A DNA stretch of 64,000 bases from Microbacterium sp. BR1 (GCF_002812725.1 NZ_NMUN01000004.1:558001-622000), one strand, 5' to 3'. Positions 26,703 to 35,212 are shown, numbered from the stretch's first letter. A program made the numbers and translations. The notes: a model not told the origin generated them from the letters alone.

Positions 26703-27592
26703 GACGACTCACCGCCTCCACTACTCGGCGCGGCCAGAGCGAGCGCGAGGATCAGATCGTCGTCGCGGAGCAGCAGGTCGAGCGTCTCGCCCAACAGAAG
26801 CCGGAGCAGGACGCCGCGACCGCTGCTGGTAGCCACGTAGGCCGGGTGCGGGTTCCCGAGTAGCGCTCTCAGCAGGGCGGCCCAGGAGCGGCGCGGGAGG
26901 TCGAGCAGTGCCCGCGCGTGCCGGTCGCGGCGAAGCGTCTCGTAGGCGGACTGGCGGGTGCCGGCCTTCATCAACGCTCCACAGATGTGCTCGACCGCGG
27001 CCCGTGCGGTGTCGGTCGGCCAGTCGAGCAGGCACAGCATCGCGATTGCGTCCTCGGCCGCCGACCCGGCGGACATGCACGCCTGCGCCGACCCGAGACT
27101 GTCGCGCGGCTCCGGTTCGAGGTCACTGGGACGCAGGTCGGTGGTGTGGAACGCGGGGTGGTAGTCGGCCAGTGCGGTGTCGCGTTCGGAGAATCGTTCG
27201 GGGTCGTGGAACGCCGAGACGTGCGCGCGGCGGGCCTGGTGCACGGAGCAGAGCAGGCCTTGGGCGCGTTCCTCGTAGACGCAGGTGATCCGCACGGCGT
27301 GGGTGATGATCGCCCACGGGTCGTTGGCCTCGCGGGTCGAGCGGTTCTGCATCGCGTCGAACGCCGCCGTCACTGCTTCCCAGGTGTCGAGCTTGTGTTT
27401 CCTCGCGAGAGCGCGGTACTTGTCGGCGGCGAACTCCATCAGGTCGCGGGCTACCGGGTCGTGAACCCAGGCATCCTCGCCGCCCTCGGCGAGGCGGTTG
27501 AGCAGGGCGCGTAGGCCCTCGCCGGTGGTGAAGTCCTCAGCCCCGTCGGCCATCGGAGCGGTGTTCGTGCTGGTGCGGGTTGGTGTGGTCAT
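26699..27592 (-). CDS. hypothetical protein, 297 aa
   Basis: The product starts MTTPTRTSTNTAPMADG. Its central region (KHKLDTWEAVTAAFDAMQ and DPWAIITHAVRITCVYEERAQGLL, cited in parts) is helical and recalls small sigma-factor-like or replication-accessory proteins. The C-terminal half is Leu-rich (GVLLRLLLGETLDLLLRDD). It is coupled to parB by a 4-bp overlap and opens a new block preceded by a leader box. I do not recognise a family. Confidence 0.6.
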   Translation of the reverse strand: MTTPTRTSTNTAPMADGAEDFTTGEGLRALLNRLAEGGEDAWVHDPVARDLMEFAADKYRALARKHKLDTWEAVTAAFDAMQNRSTREANDPWAIITHAVRITCVYEERAQGLLCSVHQARRAHVSAFHDPERFSERDTALADYHPAFHTTDLRPSDLEPEPRDSLGSAQACMSAGSAAEDAIAMLCLLDWPTDTARAAVEHICGALMKAGTRQSAYETLRRDRHARALLDLPRRSWAALLRALLGNPHPAYVATSSGRGVLLRLLLGETLDLLLRDDDLILALALAAPSSGGGESS

Positions 27593-27614
27593 GGTGTCGG
27601 CACCTCCTGGCAGG

Positions 27615-27625
27615 CAGGTGCGCAC
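27615..27625 (-). promoter_or_regulatory. GTGCGCACCTG leader box overlapping an RBS hairpin
   Basis: The minus strand leader GCACCTGCCTGCCAGG pairs with the following AGGAGGTGC, so the ribosome-binding site of the 297-residue protein (start 27592) would be buried in a stem. One frame reads VRTCLPGGADT directly into the start codon. Confidence 0.5.
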
Positions 27626-27685
27626 TCGCTCCCACGAGCGCGTCTCGCATGCCGATGCCTTCGCAGCCATGACCTGTCACCACCG

Positions 27686-28090
27686 TCAACTCATCGAGAC
27701 CCCAGGGCGGGACATCTGCGACGCCGGTGCGGTGCTGCGTCCGAACGCCGAGATCGGCGGCAACCGCCGGGCACGATCCCCGAGACGACGAAAGCCTGCC
27801 CCAATCGGGGTGCGCGTGCGGCGTGCTAGCTCGGCCTGAAAGTCGAGGCCACGACCGGCCGCGTGCGCCGAGTGCCGGGCGATCAGGTCGGTGGGGCGCA
27901 CCCACTCCACGCCCCGCCCGCGAACGATCGCGTGCTGCTTGTCGTCGCGGGCGACCTGCGCGGCCCGCACCGCTTCCGGCGTACTCGTCACCTCGACGGG
28001 CTCGGGGCGCTCCCGCGTCTCCTCGGACAGCAGCCGTGCCGGATCGGGCCTCGCGGGATCGATGTGCTGTGGGTTGTCGGTGGTGTTCAT
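27686..28090 (-). CDS. small hypothetical protein, 134 aa
   Basis: The product (MNTTDNPQHIDPARPD...) has a polar N-terminal half and a basic C-terminal half (ARRTRTPIGAGFRRLGDRARRLPP). No membrane helix or motif is evident. The start ATG overlaps the stop of the DUF2637-like gene by 4 bp, so it is translated as part of the ArdC/prim-pol block and probably ends it. Function unknown. Confidence 0.55.
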   Translation of the reverse strand: MNTTDNPQHIDPARPDPARLLSEETRERPEPVEVTSTPEAVRAAQVARDDKQHAIVRGRGVEWVRPTDLIARHSAHAAGRGLDFQAELARRTRTPIGAGFRRLGDRARRLPPISAFGRSTAPASQMSRPGVSMS

Positions 28091-28761
28091 GGGGTGGTCT
28101 CCTCCCGCTCGGCGGCGGTGTCGGTGGTGTCAGTGAGGTGCGCGACGGCGAACCAGCGGCCCACGGTCGAGGGATGCACCCCGAGCTCGCGGGCGATCCG
28201 CTTGTTCGACCAGCCCGCCTCTCGCAGCTCCCACCCCATCGCGCGCCGATCCGCCACACCGTCATCGCGACCGGTGGTCTCCGGCTCGCCAGCGGGCAGC
28301 TCTGGCATGGACTCGACGGTGACGGCCCCGCTTGCGGCGGCGGCAGATTCGACGTCGGTGGTGCGGGTGAGGATCACGGTCAGGTGCGTGATGGCCAGCA
28401 GAACGACGGGCGGCACTGCGGCGACCGAGGCCGCGAGCATCCTTGGCACGTCGGCGTCTGCGGCGACGACGGCGTGAATGGCATTTGCCGTGACCGAGAC
28501 GAGTGCGCCGCCGACCAGCAGCGCCCACGGGTACCAGGCCGAGCGTTGCCCGGCGAGGGCGACGACGGCGACCGTGGCGACGACGATGATGCCGTCCACG
28601 ATCAGCGGCCACGCCCACGCCTGCCCAGCCCCGATCCCGGAGCGAGCGGCCAGATCGGCCAACGACGTGAACGATAGCCAGAACGCTCCGGCGGCGATGA
28701 ACACCGTCCCCGCGGCCGCTGTCATCGCTGCCCAGCGCCGCCCGTCCGATTCTCGCCTCAC
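28087..28761 (-). CDS. DUF2637-like membrane protein with C-terminal HTH
   Basis: The 224-residue protein starts at a GTG (28759-28761) overlapping the upstream stop. Four membrane helices (AAGTVFIAAGAFWLSFTSL, LIVDGIIVVATVAVVALAG, ALLVGGALVSVTANAIHAVV, VAAVPPVVLLAITHLTVIL) follow the DUF2637 layout. Its cytoplasmic tail has a helix-turn-helix (REAGWSNKRIARELGVHPSTVGRWF, key part RELGVHPSTVGRW). Similar proteins accompany replication genes on actinobacterial plasmids and elements. It could tether DNA to the membrane; that is inference. Confidence 0.75.
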   Translation of the reverse strand: MRRESDGRRWAAMTAAAGTVFIAAGAFWLSFTSLADLAARSGIGAGQAWAWPLIVDGIIVVATVAVVALAGQRSAWYPWALLVGGALVSVTANAIHAVVAADADVPRMLAASVAAVPPVVLLAITHLTVILTRTTDVESAAAASGAVTVESMPELPAGEPETTGRDDGVADRRAMGWELREAGWSNKRIARELGVHPSTVGRWFAVAHLTDTTDTAAEREETTP

Positions 28762-29690
28762 AGCGCTGCCCTCCCGAAGGCTGCGGACGGTGGGCTCGCC
28801 GCGCGACCGAACCACCGCCCCGCGCTCCGGGTCTGGCCGCCTGACGTGGCCTCGTGCGCGGGCTGGGTGGCTCGGTAGGCCGAGCGCACGGTCGTGGTGA
28901 TCTCGCGATCGCCCAGACCCGCCGACTGCGCCGCAGCACCCAAGGCATCGAGCGCGTCGGAGAGCGAGACGCCGTTCTCGGCGAGGCGGCAGGCGGCCCA
29001 GAACAGACCCCGGTTCCGCTCGCCCTCACCCCGTCCAGCGACCCAGGCCGCCAACCGCTCAGAATCCAGATCCATCGAGCCGCTGCTCGCGCGTGGTGGA
29101 GCGACGGGGCGCGGATCGATGAAGTCCCGCAGCCGGGCCGCATCCACGGTGCCGACCGAGTGAGCGGCGATGTCGGCGACCTCGTAGCGGCGGACGTTGC
29201 CGTCGATGATTCGCCGGGAAGGCGGAGCGATGATGTAGCCGCCGTCGCCCCGGAAGTCGACGCCCGCGGTGGCTGCCTGCCACGACCGCTGCTCGCGGCC
29301 CGGGGTCGCCGGGAAGTACACGTGCGCGCCTCCGGTGGGTGTGCGCACGAGCAGACCCGCGCCATCGACGAGCCCCGCGTCGGTGGCGCGCTGGAACGCC
29401 GCGCGGCCGTCGTGGGGGCCGTGGACATCGACATCGACGACGACAACGCCGGATGGAGCGCCGGTCGGGATGCCGATGTTCGCGTTCGGTGTGCGCGACC
29501 ACCACGCGGCAACCTGTTCCGGGTCGCTGCTCGCATCGAGGAACCCACGGCGGGTCAGCGGACGCTTCCCCTCGACGACGCACGGAAACACGGGCACGCC
29601 AGCCGCCGCGAGGCTCCGCGCCGCGAGCCCCAGGCTCGGTGAACGATCCACGCGAATGAGCGCCGCCAGGACATCGAATGCTTCGGGCAT
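28758..29690 (-). CDS. bifunctional DNA primase/polymerase, N-terminal prim-pol domain
   Basis: The 310-residue protein (MPEAFDVLAALIRVD...) has the archaeo-eukaryotic prim-pol fold. The N-terminal GVPVFPCVVEGKRPLTRRGFLDAS (key KRPLT) and WWSRTPNANIGIPTG segments precede the metal motif VVVVDVDVHG (DxD), and a GGAHVYF strand and GVDFRGDGGYIIAPPS complete the site. It would prime replication of the excised element. No fused helicase domain is present. The ATG at 29688-29690 overlaps the ardC-like stop (TGATG). Confidence 0.88.
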   Translation of the reverse strand: MPEAFDVLAALIRVDRSPSLGLAARSLAAAGVPVFPCVVEGKRPLTRRGFLDASSDPEQVAAWWSRTPNANIGIPTGAPSGVVVVDVDVHGPHDGRAAFQRATDAGLVDGAGLLVRTPTGGAHVYFPATPGREQRSWQAATAGVDFRGDGGYIIAPPSRRIIDGNVRRYEVADIAAHSVGTVDAARLRDFIDPRPVAPPRASSGSMDLDSERLAAWVAGRGEGERNRGLFWAACRLAENGVSLSDALDALGAAAQSAGLGDREITTTVRSAYRATQPAHEATSGGQTRSAGRWFGRAASPPSAAFGRAAL

Positions 29691-30769
29691 CACAGCCTCC
29701 GCCCTGCCAGCGCTGGCGCCGACGCAGCACGCGGACGATCGGTCTCCACCGAGTTCGCAGCCGTACGGGAGGTGCGCGGACTGGGAGCGTCGCGTTCGAG
29801 TCCGGGCGGGGTGCCGTCGCCGACCTGGAGCGTGTCGAGCTGGTCGAGGATCGCCAGCGCGGTCTTCCGCACCCGCTCGCCGGTGGACTGCACCACCTGG
29901 ACGGGCTCTTGGCCGTCCACGCGGGCGGCCCAGGTCGAGACGTACGGGATCGTGTACCCGGTGGTGTCCATGCCGTGCGCGGCACCGATCATCAGCGCGA
30001 CGGACTCGGCTTCGACCTCGCGGATGCCGCGATGCTGACGTGCTTCCTCGTCGTCGGGATCGTGCATCAGCACGTGCGCCAGCTCGTGCGCGAGCGTCTT
30101 GACCTGCGCAGCAGGGTCCATGTTCTCCCGCACCGCTACCGTGCGCTCCTCATAGTCGGTCATGCCGTTCGCGCCGGAGATCATCCCCTCGTGTGGCACC
30201 CGCAGCACCTCGAACCCCGCGCCGCGAATCTGCCCGGCCAGCCCGTCCCACAGCCCCGAGGGTGCTTCGCCTTCCAGCAGCGTCGGAGCGGGCGGAACTG
30301 GCAATGGTTCTCCGTCGGTCTGGGAGGCATCCCACACGTAGGCCGGCCGGGCTCCGACCATCCGCGAGCGCACCACCTCGCCGGCCTTCGGCGTCTCCCT
30401 CGGCCCGAGCCGCCGCCACGAGCCCGCATCGGCAGGGGTCGCGGTGGCGAACCGGCCCGTCACGGGCGCGAAGATCATGTAGCCCGGCTGGCCCTTCATC
30501 ACCTGCCGACCGAGCCCCTGCCACTGCCGGTACCCGGCAACCAGGGTGGGGAAGGGTTCGGGCACGCGGCCTGCCTCGAACGCGGCTTCGTGCTGCACCC
30601 AGATCAGCATCGTGTTGTTGAACGACCGCGACCGGAACCGCGCCGCGAAGGCGAGCGCCTGGCGCCAGTCGTCACCCGAGACCAGCGACTCGACCGCGCC
30701 GGTCAGCTTCTCGTGCAGCTCGTCGAGCTTCGCCTCTCGCGCCGCGCGGGCGTCCTCGTTCGATGCCAT
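29690..30769 (-). CDS. ArdC-like antirestriction/ssDNA-binding zinc peptidase
   Basis: The N-terminal part (residues about 20-160: FNNTMLIWVQHEAAFEAGRV, YRQWQGLGRQVMKGQPGY) is the ArdC-type ssDNA-binding domain (DUF1738-like). The C-terminal part holds the metallopeptidase motif KTLAHELAHVLMHD and a downstream glutamate helix (REVEAESVALMIGAAHG). ArdC proteins protect incoming single-stranded DNA from restriction during conjugation. It starts at ATG 30767-30769 and heads the prim-pol block, which matches early expression after transfer. The divergent region holds the four operators of the XRE regulator. Confidence 0.85.
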   Translation of the reverse strand: MASNEDARAAREAKLDELHEKLTGAVESLVSGDDWRQALAFAARFRSRSFNNTMLIWVQHEAAFEAGRVPEPFPTLVAGYRQWQGLGRQVMKGQPGYMIFAPVTGRFATATPADAGSWRRLGPRETPKAGEVVRSRMVGARPAYVWDASQTDGEPLPVPPAPTLLEGEAPSGLWDGLAGQIRGAGFEVLRVPHEGMISGANGMTDYEERTVAVRENMDPAAQVKTLAHELAHVLMHDPDDEEARQHRGIREVEAESVALMIGAAHGMDTTGYTIPYVSTWAARVDGQEPVQVVQSTGERVRKTALAILDQLDTLQVGDGTPPGLERDAPSPRTSRTAANSVETDRPRAASAPALAGRRL

Positions 30770-30913
30770 GCTCCGGCCTCCTCTTCGGCGGGCCGCGACG
30801 CGGCTGCGCGCGGCGGTACACCTGGCAGGTAGGCGCGAACACCCGCGCCCAGACCGTGAGCTGGACATCGTTCACCTCCTTGAGGCAGCCCGAGCCGAGA
30901 CCGGGACGCAACA

Positions 30914-30927
30914 TTGAGCATGCTCAA
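30914..30927. promoter_or_regulatory. operator copy 1, TTGAGCATGCTCAA
   Basis: A perfect 14-bp palindrome, lying between the divergent ardC-like gene and the XRE regulator gene. Three near-identical copies follow at 30960, 30982 and 31005. Confidence 0.8.
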
Positions 30928-30959
30928 AATGCCCCGGAGTCCTGTTCTAACACTGACCG

Positions 30960-30973
30960 TTGAGCATGCGCAA
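30960..30973. promoter_or_regulatory. operator copy 2, TTGAGCATGCGCAA
   Basis: One mismatch from the perfect palindrome; the centre is 46 bp from copy 1. Confidence 0.8.
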
Positions 30974-30981
30974 GCCTTGAT

Positions 30982-30995
30982 TTGTGCATGCTCAA
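30982..30995. promoter_or_regulatory. operator copy 3, TTGTGCATGCTCAA
   Basis: One mismatch from the palindrome, 22 bp centre to centre from copy 2, about two helical turns. Confidence 0.8.
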
Positions 30996-31004
30996 CGAGT
31001 ACGG

Positions 31005-31018
31005 TTGAGCATGCACAA
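31005..31018. promoter_or_regulatory. operator copy 4, TTGAGCATGCACAA
   Basis: One mismatch from the palindrome, 23 bp centre to centre from copy 3. It ends 61 bp before the regulator start codon. Confidence 0.8.
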
Positions 31019-31079
31019 CCACCTTCTGGGTGGACTACATCGATGCCTTGCCCGTTGCGAAGGGAAGGGGGTCACCGTC

Positions 31080-31511
31080 ATGACCGAAGACGAGAGCCAG
31101 GCTGCGGCCGAAGACCTCGCCAAACGTCTGCGGCTCCTGATGGATGTCGCCGTCGCCGAGTCCGGCACGGAGCCGACCTACTCGCAGATCGCCGGCTACC
31201 TCCAAGAACGAGGCACCAACCTGTCGCGGTCGCGCTGGACGTACATGGTCAACGGCCACCGCTACGTCCAAGACCCCGCCGTCTTCGAAGGGCTCGCGGA
31301 GTTCTTCGACGTGGACGCCGCGTTCCTGCTCGGCGAGGACGGTGCTGCCACTCCCGAGAAGGTCTCTGCGCAGCTCGACCTGGTTCGGTCCATGCGTGCC
31401 GCGAAGGTGAAGTCCTACGCTGCCCGCACCCTCGGCGATATCTCGCCGAAAGCACTCCACGCCATCACCAAGTTCCTGGACGAGGAAATGACACACATGC
31501 CCGAGCACTGA
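31080..31511 (+). CDS. XRE-type helix-turn-helix regulator of the element
   Basis: The ATG at 31080 follows GAAGGGAAGGGGG. The 143-residue protein has an N-terminal HTH (residues about 30-90: PTYSQIAGYLQERGTNLSRSRW, key SQIAGYL and RSRWTYMVNG) of the actinobacterial XRE kind, then a helical C-terminal part (LDLVRSMRAAKVKSYAARTLGD) likely for dimerisation. It is followed by an ImmA/IrrE-type peptidase gene, the same logic as ImmR/ImmA of ICEBs1, in which the peptidase cleaves the repressor. The four upstream palindromes are its probable sites. Confidence 0.8.
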   Translation: MTEDESQAAAEDLAKRLRLLMDVAVAESGTEPTYSQIAGYLQERGTNLSRSRWTYMVNGHRYVQDPAVFEGLAEFFDVDAAFLLGEDGAATPEKVSAQLDLVRSMRAAKVKSYAARTLGDISPKALHAITKFLDEEMTHMPEH

Positions 31512-31570
31512 CCGGTACCGCACGATGGAGCCGCCACCGGTCCCTGCTCCCTACAGAGAAGGGGCGAACC

Positions 31571-32035
31571 GTGAAGATCGAACAGACCGTATCGGCGGCC
31601 GTCGCGGGCCTTGAGCTCGGCAATACCTTCGCCCTTGACGATCTCCTCCACACCGTCCAAGACCGGCGGCACCGTAGGCTCCGCGTCGTCGAACTCGCAG
31701 ACCTCGACACCCACGACGGCCTCTGCGCGCTCTGGCTCTCCACCGATGCCGAAGACGTCGTGCTTCACGCCCGCAGCGACTCCGCGCTGCATCGCCAGCA
31801 GTTCGTGCTCCACGAGCTCGCCCACATGATCCTTGGCCACGGCGAAGGCGACGGCTGTGCAGTCGGGGAGGTACTGCTGCCCAACATCCCGCCGTACACC
31901 AGAGGTCGCCTGCTCAGGCGGCAAGACCTCGACAGCGAAACCGAGATCGCCGCCGAGTCCCTCGCCGACCGGCTCGCCGCCGGCATCCGAGGGTCGGTGT
32001 TCGCAGAGTCCAGATACTCGGAGATATTCGGATGA
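31571..32035 (+). CDS. ImmA/IrrE-type metallopeptidase
   Basis: The GTG at 31571 follows AGAAGGGG. The 154-residue product has the zinc motif QFVLHELAHMILGH (HExxH type) at residues about 76-90 and the downstream glutamate region SETEIAAESLADRLAAG. COG2856 peptidases cleave the cognate XRE repressor to switch on element genes. It is separated from the XRE gene by 59 bp and coupled to the membrane-protein gene by a 4-bp overlap (ATGA). Confidence 0.85.
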   Translation: MKIEQTVSAAVAGLELGNTFALDDLLHTVQDRRHRRLRVVELADLDTHDGLCALWLSTDAEDVVLHARSDSALHRQQFVLHELAHMILGHGEGDGCAVGEVLLPNIPPYTRGRLLRRQDLDSETEIAAESLADRLAAGIRGSVFAESRYSEIFG

Positions 32036-33042
32036 TCCAGACGCTCGTCGCAACGCTCATGTGGGCGCTCGTGGCGAGCCTGCTCATCTTCCGACGCAAA
32101 CGCACCGACCGAAGCATCACCTACGCCGCCCTCACCATCGCCATCGCGATGACGCTCAACGTGGATGCCGCCTACAGCGCCGTCGATCGACTGCTCGGTG
32201 GCACCAACCTCGCCACCCTGATCGCGGACGCGCTCCTGATGACCGGGCTGTTCTTCCTCGGCCGCGGCGTCATGAAGACCGGCGAGTACCGGCCCAGGCT
32301 CGTCCGAGCCGCCGTCAGCATCCCCGTCCTGCTCGTCGCGCTGCTCGCGATCACCGCATCGTTCCTGCTCATCGACCGCGGCACCACTACCACACGATTT
32401 ATGATCGACCTCGGCGCACAGCCAGCGGCGGCGGTCTACTCGATCATCAACTTCACCTACTGCCTCGTCATTGTCGTGGCGATGCTCGTCCTCGCCATAA
32501 GGCAGTACCGGCACAACACCGGCATCCAGCACCTCCCCGCGGCACTGTTGAGCCTGGGGTCGGCGTTCGGCGTCGCGCTCTGCCTCGCCGTGATCGTCAT
32601 GGACGTTGCCCACGCCACGGGCCACCTCGACCTCATGCACACTATCCAGTCCGCCTACGATCCGCTCTCCGTCCTGACCTTCGTGTTCCTCTGTGCCGGG
32701 TTCGCGATCCAGCCTGCCGTCCGTCGCGCTCAGCACCGCGCCCGGCAGAGGCAGACCGTCGCCCTCACAGCGCAGCTGGAGTCGCTTTGGCACCAGGCGA
32801 CGCGCGCACGGCCCGGGCTGAGCCAGGCCGACCCCCTCGCCGCCAGTAGCGAAGACCCCGAAGGGCACCTCCACCGAGTGATCGTCGAAATCCGCGACGC
32901 GATGATCGACCCTCGCATCACCTTCGACATCAGCACCGACGACCGCGACCTGCTCGAACGCGCCGAGAGCCACCTCGTCGGAAGCGACAGTGCCCTCGCG
33001 ACGACCTCGCCCGTTCCCTACGTCGAGGAGCGGGAGTCGTGA
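32032..33042 (+). CDS. polytopic membrane protein (MAB_1171c-like)
   Basis: The 336-residue protein has about seven membrane helices in the first 230 residues (MIQTLVATLMWALVASLLIF, ALTIAIAMTLNVD, AAVSIPVLLVALLAITASFLL, VYSIINFTYCLVIVVAMLVLAI and others). The cytoplasmic C-terminus of about 100 residues is charged, with LTAQLESLWHQATRARPG. That layout fits the MAB_1171c family of actinobacterial proteins called putative transporters, which sit beside XRE/ImmA genes. It may sense or move a signal; no substrate is known. It overlaps its neighbours on both sides. Confidence 0.7.
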   Translation: MIQTLVATLMWALVASLLIFRRKRTDRSITYAALTIAIAMTLNVDAAYSAVDRLLGGTNLATLIADALLMTGLFFLGRGVMKTGEYRPRLVRAAVSIPVLLVALLAITASFLLIDRGTTTTRFMIDLGAQPAAAVYSIINFTYCLVIVVAMLVLAIRQYRHNTGIQHLPAALLSLGSAFGVALCLAVIVMDVAHATGHLDLMHTIQSAYDPLSVLTFVFLCAGFAIQPAVRRAQHRARQRQTVALTAQLESLWHQATRARPGLSQADPLAASSEDPEGHLHRVIVEIRDAMIDPRITFDISTDDRDLLERAESHLVGSDSALATTSPVPYVEERES

Positions 33043-34175
33043 TAGGCCGCATCGCTCTCGGCGCTGGGGCCGCGGCGGCAGCGGTTGCCGGGGTCGGGTG
33101 GGCCATCGCGCGGCGGCTCACCGCACCCGTCGGCCCACGAATGTTCGACCTCACCGTTCGAGGCGTCGAGTACACCGACGACGGCGACCTGATCGTGCTC
33201 GACCGCACCGACCAGGCCGCCGCGCCAGGCATCTACAATCTCTGGTTCGAGCACGGCGGCTGGGCGCAGCTCGCCACAGATACCGTCGATCGAGGACCCA
33301 CCCGCGTCGCTCGCAGGATCACGGGCACCACATCGGGTTTCACTCCGAAGACCGGCGATTGCGCCTCCTGGAGCGGCATCTACTACGCCACCCCAGCCGA
33401 CGCCGGACTCCACACACGCGACATCACCATCACGACCCCCGCAGGACCATGCCCGGCCTGGCGCATCGACGGCGACCTCGCGACCTGGGCCATCCACATC
33501 CACGGCCTCGGCAGCACCCGCGCCGGCACCCTCCGCGGCGTCCTCGCCGCAACCGAACTCGGCTACACCTCCCTCGTCGTCAGCTACCGCAACACAGCAG
33601 AAGGGCCGCGAGTTGGCACCGGCCGGACGACCTTCGGCTACGCAGAGACGAGCGACGTTGACGAGGCCATCGGGTACGCCGTCCGACGAGGAGCCGAACA
33701 GGTCGTGATCTTCGGCTGGTCGATGGGTGCCGCTGTCGCTCTCCAGCTCGCCGACCACCCGCGACATCCGGGACTGATCGCCGCGCTCGTACTCGACTCC
33801 CCAGTCCTCAACTGGACCGAAGTCATCAAGTCCAACTGCGCCCGCAGCGGATGGCCTGCAGCAGCCGGGCACCTCGCGATCCCGTGGCTCACCCTCGACC
33901 CACTGGCACGCACAGTCGGCCTGCCAGGACGCATCCCACTTCCCACCTTCGACTGGACATCCCGAGCCGTAGAGCTCAACACGCCGACCCTGATCCTCCA
34001 CGGCACCCGAGACGACTCCGTGCCGATCCGGCTCTCACAAGCACTCCGAGACGCTCGCCCGGACCTCGTTGAGCTTGAGACCTTCGATGCCGGCCACACC
34101 CTCTGCTGGAACAGCGATCTGGACCGCTGGCGGAACACGGTGACCGCCTGGCTCAAGGTGCGCATCCCACGCTGA
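33039..34175 (+). CDS. alpha/beta hydrolase with N-terminal membrane segment
   Basis: The 378-residue protein starts at a GTG overlapping the upstream stop (GTGA). A membrane-spanning or signal segment (IALGAGAAAAAVAGVGWAIA) is followed by a beta-rich region and a hydrolase domain. The nucleophile elbow is GWSMGAA (Ser around residue 229), the acid lies in LHGTRDDSVP and the histidine in FDAGHTLCWN. The substrate is not predictable; a lactone or peptide signal is possible given the regulator/peptidase/membrane-protein operon. It ends the control operon. Confidence 0.8.
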   Translation: MIGRIALGAGAAAAAVAGVGWAIARRLTAPVGPRMFDLTVRGVEYTDDGDLIVLDRTDQAAAPGIYNLWFEHGGWAQLATDTVDRGPTRVARRITGTTSGFTPKTGDCASWSGIYYATPADAGLHTRDITITTPAGPCPAWRIDGDLATWAIHIHGLGSTRAGTLRGVLAATELGYTSLVVSYRNTAEGPRVGTGRTTFGYAETSDVDEAIGYAVRRGAEQVVIFGWSMGAAVALQLADHPRHPGLIAALVLDSPVLNWTEVIKSNCARSGWPAAAGHLAIPWLTLDPLARTVGLPGRIPLPTFDWTSRAVELNTPTLILHGTRDDSVPIRLSQALRDARPDLVELETFDAGHTLCWNSDLDRWRNTVTAWLKVRIPR

Positions 34176-34310
34176 TCGGCAGAACGCAGCGGCCACTCTC
34201 GAAACCCGTCTCGTTCGGCCACGCCCGGAGAAACCCAACTCAAGCCGTACCTCAGCCGGTATCATCGTGGGTGTTGGCCTGCCTGGGCCATTGAGCGAGG
34301 GAGGACCAAC

Positions 34311-34571
34311 GTGGCTGAGCCGTGGCTGTCCGCAGACGACATCGCCGCCCACCTCGGGGTCACCAAGGACACCGTCTACACCTGGATCGCCGAGAAGGCC
34401 ATGCCCGCCCACAAGGTCGGACGCCTCTGGAAGTTCCAAGCCAGCGAGATAGACGACTGGGTGCGCGCGGGTGCGGCGGCCAGTGACCAAGAGCTCCACG
34501 TAGCCCATCCCGGTGTCGGTGGACGCTCCTACGCTCATGACAACGACGAGCACGGGGAGGGGGGAAGATGA
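34311..34571 (+). CDS. excisionase-family HTH DNA-binding protein
   Basis: The GTG at 34311 follows GGGAGG. The 86-residue protein has a MerR-like winged HTH of the excisionase type: WLSADDIAAHLGVTKDTVYTWI, key LGVTKDTVYTW, and the wing KVGRLWKFQASEIDDWV. It is coupled to a DNA methylase gene by a 4-bp overlap. Here it more likely regulates or recruits the restriction-modification operon than acts as Xis, because excision by serine integrases uses a different type of factor. Confidence 0.8.
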   Translation: MAEPWLSADDIAAHLGVTKDTVYTWIAEKAMPAHKVGRLWKFQASEIDDWVRAGAAASDQELHVAHPGVGGRSYAHDNDEHGEGGR

Positions 34572-35212
34572 ACCTGAAAGACGCCCAGCGCTTGGTGAAG
34601 TCCAAGCAACGCGTTGCGGACCACGGCGAGGTGTTCACGCCGGCGTGGATGGTCGAGGACATGCTCGACCTCGTTAAGCACGAGTCTGAGCGGATCGACT
34701 CCCGCGTACTCGAACCCGCCTGCGGCTCGGGCAACTTCCTCATCCCCGTCCTGGCTCGCAAGCTCGCCACGGTCGAGCTTCGGCACGGCAAGAGCGAGTT
34801 CGAGAAGCGCCACTACGCATTGTTCGCGCTCATGTGCACCTACGGTATCGAACTTCTCGCAGACAACGCCGAAGAGTGCCGCCACAATCTCGCCGAGGTG
34901 TTCAACACATTCTTGGGTATCGGCAACGATGACCAGTGGGCGCGAGCGGCCCGCGCGGTTCTCGCCGTGAACATCGTCCAGGGCGATGCCTTGACCATGA
35001 CCGTGCCAAGCGGCCAGCCGATCACCTTTCCTGAGTGGGGCTACCTCGGCAAAGGCAAGTTCCAGAGGCGCGACTTTCGCTACGACGACCTCACTCAGCG
35101 CGCCTCGTACGAGGGAACCCTATTCGGCGAGCTCGATGACGAGGACCTGTTCGTCCCCGCGCAGACTTACCCGACGATGACCGTCAGTCAGATCGCCGAG
35201 GCCGCCGCGTGA
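34568..35212 (+). CDS. N6-adenine DNA methylase, small subunit-like
   Basis: The 214-residue protein contains the AdoMet-binding motif [20 protein letters not shown] and the upstream motif X-like region [15 protein letters not shown] recognisable NPPY catalytic motif is absent, and the end ([15 protein letters not shown]) suggests a domain split from the following gene. It probably works as part of a two-piece methylase with the next product. Coupling at both ends (ATGA with the HTH gene, GTGA with the next) supports co-assembly. Confidence 0.75.
   Translation: MNLKDAQRLVKSKQRVADHGEVFTPAWMVEDMLDLVKHESERIDSRVLEPACGSGNFLIPVLARKLATVELRHGKSEFEKRHYALFALMCTYGIELLADNAEECRHNLAEVFNTFLGIGNDDQWARAARAVLAVNIVQGDALTMTVPSGQPITFPEWGYLGKGKFQRRDFRYDDLTQRASYEGTLFGELDDEDLFVPAQTYPTMTVSQIAEAAA

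Noticed and set aside
34311-34571. Xis-type excisionase for the element
   Set aside because: The HTH looks like excisionase family, but it is coupled to methylase genes and the integrase is a serine type, which uses unrelated directionality factors.
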